Of a DNA stretch of 64,000 nt, positions 60,224 to 64,000 are shown piece by piece. Source of the DNA: Bacteroidota bacterium (GTDB taxonomy: Bacteria; Bacteroidota; Bacteroidia; Chitinophagales; Chitinophagaceae); assembly GCA_018267955.1 (NCBI GenBank), contig JAFDXL010000010.1:186001-250000 (forward strand), given 5' to 3'. The notes below the pieces were generated by a model. It had not been told where the DNA came from. It worked only from the letters and a program-made list of their open reading frames with translations, and ran no database searches. How positions within the stretch are numbered: position 1 is the stretch's first letter; each line of letters begins with the position of its first letter. Both the position numbers and the translations under genes were made by a program.

Positions 60224-61078
60224 TTATATTGCCTTCAAACGCCAGGTAGCCTGCATCTTTGGCAAGGGCCTGCTTTCGTAATCCGGAGGCAAAAGAGGCA
60301 TAATATGTTTTACCGCGCTCATTTTGGTATAATCTATTACCGCTTCCTTATCCAATACGAAACCTTGCTCTTTAAAAAATACTTCGGCCTGCTCATAGCT
60401 TTCAAACTTGTTCTCTTCAATATTATGCGCTGCAAAAAACTGTTCTTCCTTTGCAGATGAGGTAACTGCCCTGCGCTGCTCATCCAACCCTTTTACATAT
60501 ACATCTGCCGTTATCCAGTACCCTCCGTGCTCTTTCAGCAACTTATGAATATTCGCGCACAATTTCTTCTTCTCTTCAGTATCCAGGTACATCATCAACC
60601 CTTCGTTTACCACCGTTACGGGCCCTTCTGCAAACCTGCCTGTCACTTCTTCAAATTCTTTTTCGTCCACGGCGTTCATTGGTAAGGTTTCCAGTATACC
60701 TTTTTGCGCAGCAGGATCGGGTAACATATCGGTAATGAAAGCAGCTTTTGTTTCGATAACGCCGGGCAGGTCTGTATCTATATAGTGTACGGGATGGTGT
60801 AACACCATATCTAATCCTCTGAAGGAAAAGCCGGAAGAGATCTCCAGTACACTTTTAGCATCAACATCCTGCATCAGCATATTGATACTTTTATAACGGG
60901 CCTCGAAATGCAATACCCTTACCCAGTAACCTAATGCGTTGCTGTTGTCTTCAATACCGGCGGTACCTTCTTTGGGTAGCCTAGAAGCTGCCTCTTCGGC
61001 AAACGGAATATCAGTATGTGCTTTCATGATGAGCAAAGACCTTGCGGAAGGACTAATGCTGTCGTAGTTCTTATTCAT
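60224..61078 (-). CDS. Leucine-carboxyl-methyltransferase-like SAM methyltransferase
   Basis: A 284-aa class I methyltransferase. MNKNYDSIS (61078) is the preferred start; an upstream ATG adds six residues. It has the SAM-binding V-L-E-I-S-S-G-F-S-F-R-G, D-T-D-L-P-G-V-I and V-N-E-G-L-M-M-Y-L, which is typical of the LCMT/PPM1 family. Related bacterial proteins methylate carboxylates of small molecules, so no substrate is given. It is followed by a GNAT gene. Confidence 0.85.
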   Translation of the reverse strand: MNKNYDSISPSARSLLIMKAHTDIPFAEEAASRLPKEGTAGIEDNSNALGYWVRVLHFEARYKSINMLMQDVDAKSVLEISSGFSFRGLDMVLHHPVHYIDTDLPGVIETKAAFITDMLPDPAAQKGILETLPMNAVDEKEFEEVTGRFAEGPVTVVNEGLMMYLDTEEKKKLCANIHKLLKEHGGYWITADVYVKGLDEQRRAVTSSAKEEQFFAAHNIEENKFESYEQAEVFFKEQGFVLDKEAVIDYTKMSAVKHIMPLLPPDYESRPLPKMQATWRLKAI

Positions 61079-61124
61079 AGCATAATGTTGCAGCAAATTT
61101 ATGGTTATAATGCTATCAAACTAA

Positions 61125-61745
61125 TTATTGATGCAGGCCTATGATACCTTTTACCAGGCTTTTCCATTGAACATCCGAGAATCCCATCCTTGCAGTAGTG
61201 GCTACAACGGTATTGCGTACATGGTCTATCAATACATCAGCTTCCTTATTGGCCACTTCATTGCGGCCGGCATATTGTATGGAGATGACGTTACCCATTC
61301 GTTTCAGTATAAATGTGCTGGTAGCCTTATCGCTGAAAAAATGCATTATGGTTGCACCCGGTTTATCCGGTGCAGCCGATGGACGTACCCTTATCGCCGC
61401 GTATTCCTCATCATCATTTAGTTTCCCGGAGATGACATGCTCTATTTGCACCCAATCGTTACCTCCTGATGCCGCAGGGCCCGGGCCGGGAACATCTATC
61501 TTAATATACTGGCCTATAGTAGCTTTTATATGTAATTCCTTGCCGTAGTTGTCTGTGATCTTAAAAATGGCACTTGGAGCGCCACCGATGTTGTGCCAGT
61601 TATTAATATCCATCAGGCGGTCTTTACACCTCTGGAAGTATTGCTTCGCTTCCTCTGCAGACCGGCAGGTATATTCATACTCAAAATCCTTCTGGCTACC
61701 CTCTGCCTGGGCAGGTATTAATGCTTCGGGGTTTCTCATGGTCAT
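61125..61745 (-). CDS. Conserved hypothetical protein
   Basis: A 206-aa soluble protein without a signal peptide. It has a helical part rich in charge (Y-T-C-R-S-A-E-E-A-K-Q-Y-F-Q-R-C-K-D-R) and a beta-rich core with D-V-P-G-P-G-P-A-A-S-G-G-N-D-W-V-Q-I-E and A-A-I-R-V-R-P-S. I recall similar proteins in other Chitinophagaceae but no function. M3 could be the start instead of M1. Confidence 0.65.
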   Translation of the reverse strand: MTMRNPEALIPAQAEGSQKDFEYEYTCRSAEEAKQYFQRCKDRLMDINNWHNIGGAPSAIFKITDNYGKELHIKATIGQYIKIDVPGPGPAASGGNDWVQIEHVISGKLNDDEEYAAIRVRPSAAPDKPGATIMHFFSDKATSTFILKRMGNVISIQYAGRNEVANKEADVLIDHVRNTVVATTARMGFSDVQWKSLVKGIIGLHQ

Positions 61746-61787
61746 GAAAACTATAAGATTATGCCATGGCTACCTTACAACACTGCA

Positions 61788-61822
61788 CAAAAAAAGCGGT
61801 AGCCTCAGCCACCGCTTTTTTA
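61788..61822 (-). terminator. Rho-independent terminator of the deoxyhypusine-synthase-like gene
   Basis: AAAAAGCGGT (61791-61800) and ACCGCTTTTT (61811-61820) form a 10-bp stem around a 10-base loop, with A- and T-runs on both sides. Confidence 0.85.
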
Positions 61823-61849
61823 CTTTTTCTTTTTTCTTTTTGCTTTGTA

Positions 61850-62824
61850 TTACCATCCCAGCAGGTACGCAAATATCAACGGCGCCACAATAGTAGCATC
61901 GCTTTCTACGATGTACTTAGGAGTATTGATATCCAGCTTGCCCCAGGTAATTTTTTCGTTAGGTACGGCACCACTGTAAGAGCCATAAGAAGTAGTGCTA
62001 TCACTTATCTGGCAGAAATAGCTCCAGAAAGGTACATCGTGCCATTCCAGGTCCTGGTACATCATCGGCACTACACATATCGGGAAGTCGCCCGCGATAC
62101 CACCACCTATCTGGAAGAAGCCAACACCTTTACCGGCAGAATTGTTACGATACCAGTCTGCCAGCCACACCATGTATTCTATACCGCTCTTCATCGTGCT
62201 CGCTTTCAATTCGCCTTTGATGCAGTAAGATGCAAAGATGTTACCCATCGTACTGTCTTCCCAGCCCGGCACTACTATCGGCAGGTTTTTCTCAGCCGCA
62301 GCGATCATCCAGCTATGTTTAGGATCGATCTCATAATCTGGCTTCATCACTTCGCTCAGTAACAGCTTGTACATATACTCATGCGGAAAATAACGTTCTC
62401 CTTTATCTTCTGCATCTTTCCATATTTTGTGGATGTGACGCTGTATGCGGCGGAATGCTTCTTCTTCAGGGATACAAGTATCCGTAACACGGTTAAAGCC
62501 GCCTTCCAGCAGTTCCCATTCATCCTGTGGGCTCAGATCACGATAGTTAGGTACACGCTTGTAATGCGTATGTGCTACCAGGTTCATGATATCCTCTTCC
62601 AGGTTGGCACCGGTACAGCTAATGATAGCAATTTTATCCTGGCGGATCATTTCTGCCAGTGAAATGCCCAATTCGGCAGTACTCATAGCACCTGCAAGTG
62701 ATACCAGCATTTTACCACCTTCCAGCAAATGGGTTTCGTAACCTTTTGCTGCATCTACCAGCGCCGCAGCGTTGAAGTGACGGTAATGATGTTGTATAAA
62801 CTGTGAGATTGGCCCTTTATTCAT
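61850..62824 (-). CDS. Deoxyhypusine synthase-like protein
   Basis: A 324-aa member of the deoxyhypusine synthase family. It has S-C-T-G-A-N-L-E-E-D, P-G-W-E-D-S-T-M-G-N, G-G-G-I-A-G-D-F-P and W-G-K-L-D with Lys296, which aligns with the Lys that forms the enzyme intermediate in eukaryotic DHS. Bacteria have no eIF5A, so the likely substrates are polyamines or another protein; some bacterial homologues make homospermidine. It sits downstream of citrate synthase on the same strand with a terminator between. Confidence 0.88.
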   Translation of the reverse strand: MNKGPISQFIQHHYRHFNAAALVDAAKGYETHLLEGGKMLVSLAGAMSTAELGISLAEMIRQDKIAIISCTGANLEEDIMNLVAHTHYKRVPNYRDLSPQDEWELLEGGFNRVTDTCIPEEEAFRRIQRHIHKIWKDAEDKGERYFPHEYMYKLLLSEVMKPDYEIDPKHSWMIAAAEKNLPIVVPGWEDSTMGNIFASYCIKGELKASTMKSGIEYMVWLADWYRNNSAGKGVGFFQIGGGIAGDFPICVVPMMYQDLEWHDVPFWSYFCQISDSTTSYGSYSGAVPNEKITWGKLDINTPKYIVESDATIVAPLIFAYLLGW

Positions 62825-62865
62825 GTTATTATTTTTGATACTCGATTTAGAAACTTGATTTTAAA

Positions 62866-62899
62866 ATGAAAGAGCAAACAGTATTGCTGAATGCTCTTT
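62866..62899 (-). terminator. Likely rho-independent terminator of citrate synthase
   Basis: AAAGAGCA (62869-62876) pairs with TGCTCTTT (62892-62899) around a 15-base loop, with T-rich sequence following on the minus strand. Confidence 0.55.
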
Positions 62900-62935
62900 G
62901 TATAATATTAATCTGGCCGACAGCCTGCTTATCAA

Positions 62936-64000
62936 TTAAGCAACTGTCTGATTTTTAGCGATGAATTTCTGGATCCATTCCGTGGTCATAGACTTAGGAC
63001 GCTCAATAGGGAATCCTAATGCCCTGTCCCAGCAGAGGCTTGCCAGTACACCTAATGCACGGCTTACGCCAAACAGTACGGTATAGAAATCTTCTTCCAC
63101 CAGGCCATAGTGTTTCAGCAATGCACCTGAGTGCGCATCTACGTTAGGCCATGGGTTTTTGATCTTACCGGTGCTTTCCAGTATAGCAGGCGCTACTTCA
63201 TATACATTCCATACTGTTTTCACAGTAGGGTCGTCAGGACAATGCGTTTTCGCAAATTCCATCTGTGCAGTGAAGCGTGGATCTGTTTTACGCAATACAG
63301 CATGGCCATAGCCCGGTACTACTTTACCGGCAGCCAGTGTATCTTTTATGTATTGTGCAATTTGTTCTTTAGTTGGTTCCAGCGTACCCAGGTTTTCCTG
63401 CAGTTCTTCTATCCAGCGGATCACTTCCTGGTTTGCCAATCCGTGCAGCGGACCTGCAAGGCCGGTCATACCTGCGGTGAAAGCAAGGTAAGGATCGCTC
63501 AGTGCAGAACCTACCAGGTGCGTTGCATGTGCAGATACGTTACCACCTTCGTGGTCGGCATGGATGGTCAGATAGAGACGTATCAGCGCCCAGAAGCCTT
63601 TATCTTCAAAGCCCAGCATATGTGCAAAGTTCGCACCCCAGTCCAGCATACCATCCGGCTGAATATGTTCTCCGTTTTTGTATTTACGGCGATAGATATA
63701 AGCAGCGATGCGTGGCAGACGAGCGATGAGGGTCATCGTATCCTCGTACACATAATCCCAATGCTCTTTTTTGCTGATACCTTCTGTATATGCTTTTGCA
63801 AATTTTGATTCTGTCTGCAATGCCAGCACTGCAACGCAGAACTGTGTCATTGGGTGTGTAGATACCGGCAGCGCTTCGATGGTATCAAACACATGGTTAG
63901 GTACGTGCGAGCGGCGAGCCCATGTTGCAGAGATATGTTCTGCATCTTCCTGTGAAGGAACTGTGCCGGTAAGCATCAGGTAGAAAAGGCCTTCAGGCAG
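62936..64000 (-). CDS. gltA: Citrate synthase, eukaryote-like type (5' end outside window)
   Basis: At least 354 residues of citrate synthase; the frame is open to the window edge (codons for LPEGLFYL precede the first Met), so the start lies beyond it. It condenses oxaloacetate and acetyl-CoA. Catalytic residues are in [26 protein letters not shown] and [10 protein letters not shown]. The wording is of the mitochondrial-like type common in Bacteroidota and not the E. coli type. Together with two IDHs and SucD it makes this region rich in TCA genes. Confidence 0.95.
   Translation of the reverse strand: MPEGLFYLMLTGTVPSQEDAEHISATWARRSHVPNHVFDTIEALPVSTHPMTQFCVAVLALQTESKFAKAYTEGISKKEHWDYVYEDTMTLIARLPRIAAYIYRRKYKNGEHIQPDGMLDWGANFAHMLGFEDKGFWALIRLYLTIHADHEGGNVSAHATHLVGSALSDPYLAFTAGMTGLAGPLHGLANQEVIRWIEELQENLGTLEPTKEQIAQYIKDTLAAGKVVPGYGHAVLRKTDPRFTAQMEFAKTHCPDDPTVKTVWNVYEVAPAILESTGKIKNPWPNVDAHSGALLKHYGLVEEDFYTVLFGVSRALGVLASLCWDRALGFPIERPKSMTTEWIQKFIAKNQTVA

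Noticed and set aside
61766-62362. 198-aa plus-strand frame opposite the deoxyhypusine-synthase-like gene
   Set aside because: Antisense shadow that begins in the terminator hairpin.
63131-63808. 225-aa plus-strand frame opposite citrate synthase
   Set aside because: Shadow of a conserved gene with no recognisable motif.

Overview
The window looks like a chromosomal segment of a Bacteroidota bacterium, most likely a member of the Chitinophagales/Chitinophagaceae. The reasons are the TamB/TamL pair with a lipoprotein TamL, a TonB-dependent receptor with an N-terminal carboxypeptidase-like domain, DUF2807 and LemA/TPM proteins, a cytochrome oxidase gene order typical of the phylum, kynureninase, a eukaryote-like citrate synthase and NADP-IDH, and many -7 elements of the Bacteroidota form TAnnTTTG just upstream of genes. 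Coding density is high, Shine-Dalgarno signals are weak, and I see no rRNA, tRNA, CRISPR array or intact transposase.

Layout. 1-10.1 kb (+): the end of tamB, tamL, then a four-gene DNA repair module (MBL-fold exonuclease, ATP-dependent ligase, Lhr-Core-type helicase, PdeM phosphodiesterase). 10.1-15.6 kb (+): eukaryote-type NADP-IDH, a reductase-like SDR, ftsY, a small exported protein and a GT-C-like membrane protein. 15.6-19.4 kb (-): a cysteine-free sirtuin, a 49-aa basic membrane peptide, SDR-type threonine dehydrogenase, carA and an IYD-like nitroreductase. 19.5-22.0 kb: an Omp85-like barrel (+), DUF2147 and DUF2807 (-). 22.1-26.4 kb (-): ctaB, two cox3 genes, cox4, sco, DUF420 and a small CxxC protein, without coxA/coxB. 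26.5-29.0 kb (-): lemA, two TPM genes and a small outer-membrane protein. 29.1-40.1 kb (mostly +): kynU, ribF, holA and a PolB-like exonuclease (-), a coiled-coil protein, a PhoB/PhoR-like pair, a second non-homologous-type IDH, deoC, a SPOR protein, an M20 amidohydrolase and an NTF2-like protein. 40.1-43.9 kb (-): a compact six-gene acyl-carrier-protein operon. 44.0-49.0 kb (-): a conserved small protein, a TonB receptor, a His-rich exported protein and two tandem paralogous envelope proteins. 49.0-50.7 kb: thiolase (-) and a CoA-binding protein (+).

50.75-53.2 kb (+) is a four-gene operon of paralogous membrane proteins that share an N-terminal Cys4 module of unknown function. One copy has an in-frame TGA exactly where its sisters have a conserved TGG (Trp). 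53.2-55.1 kb holds anmK (-) and paiB (+), with inverted heptamers between them. 55.1-55.7 kb is a 640-bp non-coding island built of nested repeats in mirror order. 55.7-64 kb has sucD, an orphan MlaF-like ATPase, a Crp/Fnr regulator, a membrane protein, a DUF2383 four-helix protein, a GNAT, an LCMT-like methyltransferase, a hypothetical protein, a deoxyhypusine-synthase-like protein and the 3' part of citrate synthase.

Functionally, most of the window is housekeeping: TCA cycle enzymes (citrate synthase, two IDHs, SucD), respiration, envelope assembly and cofactor synthesis. The least explained parts are the Cys4 operon, the nested repeat island, the mini-FAS-like ACP operon and the His-rich/TonB receptor locus.
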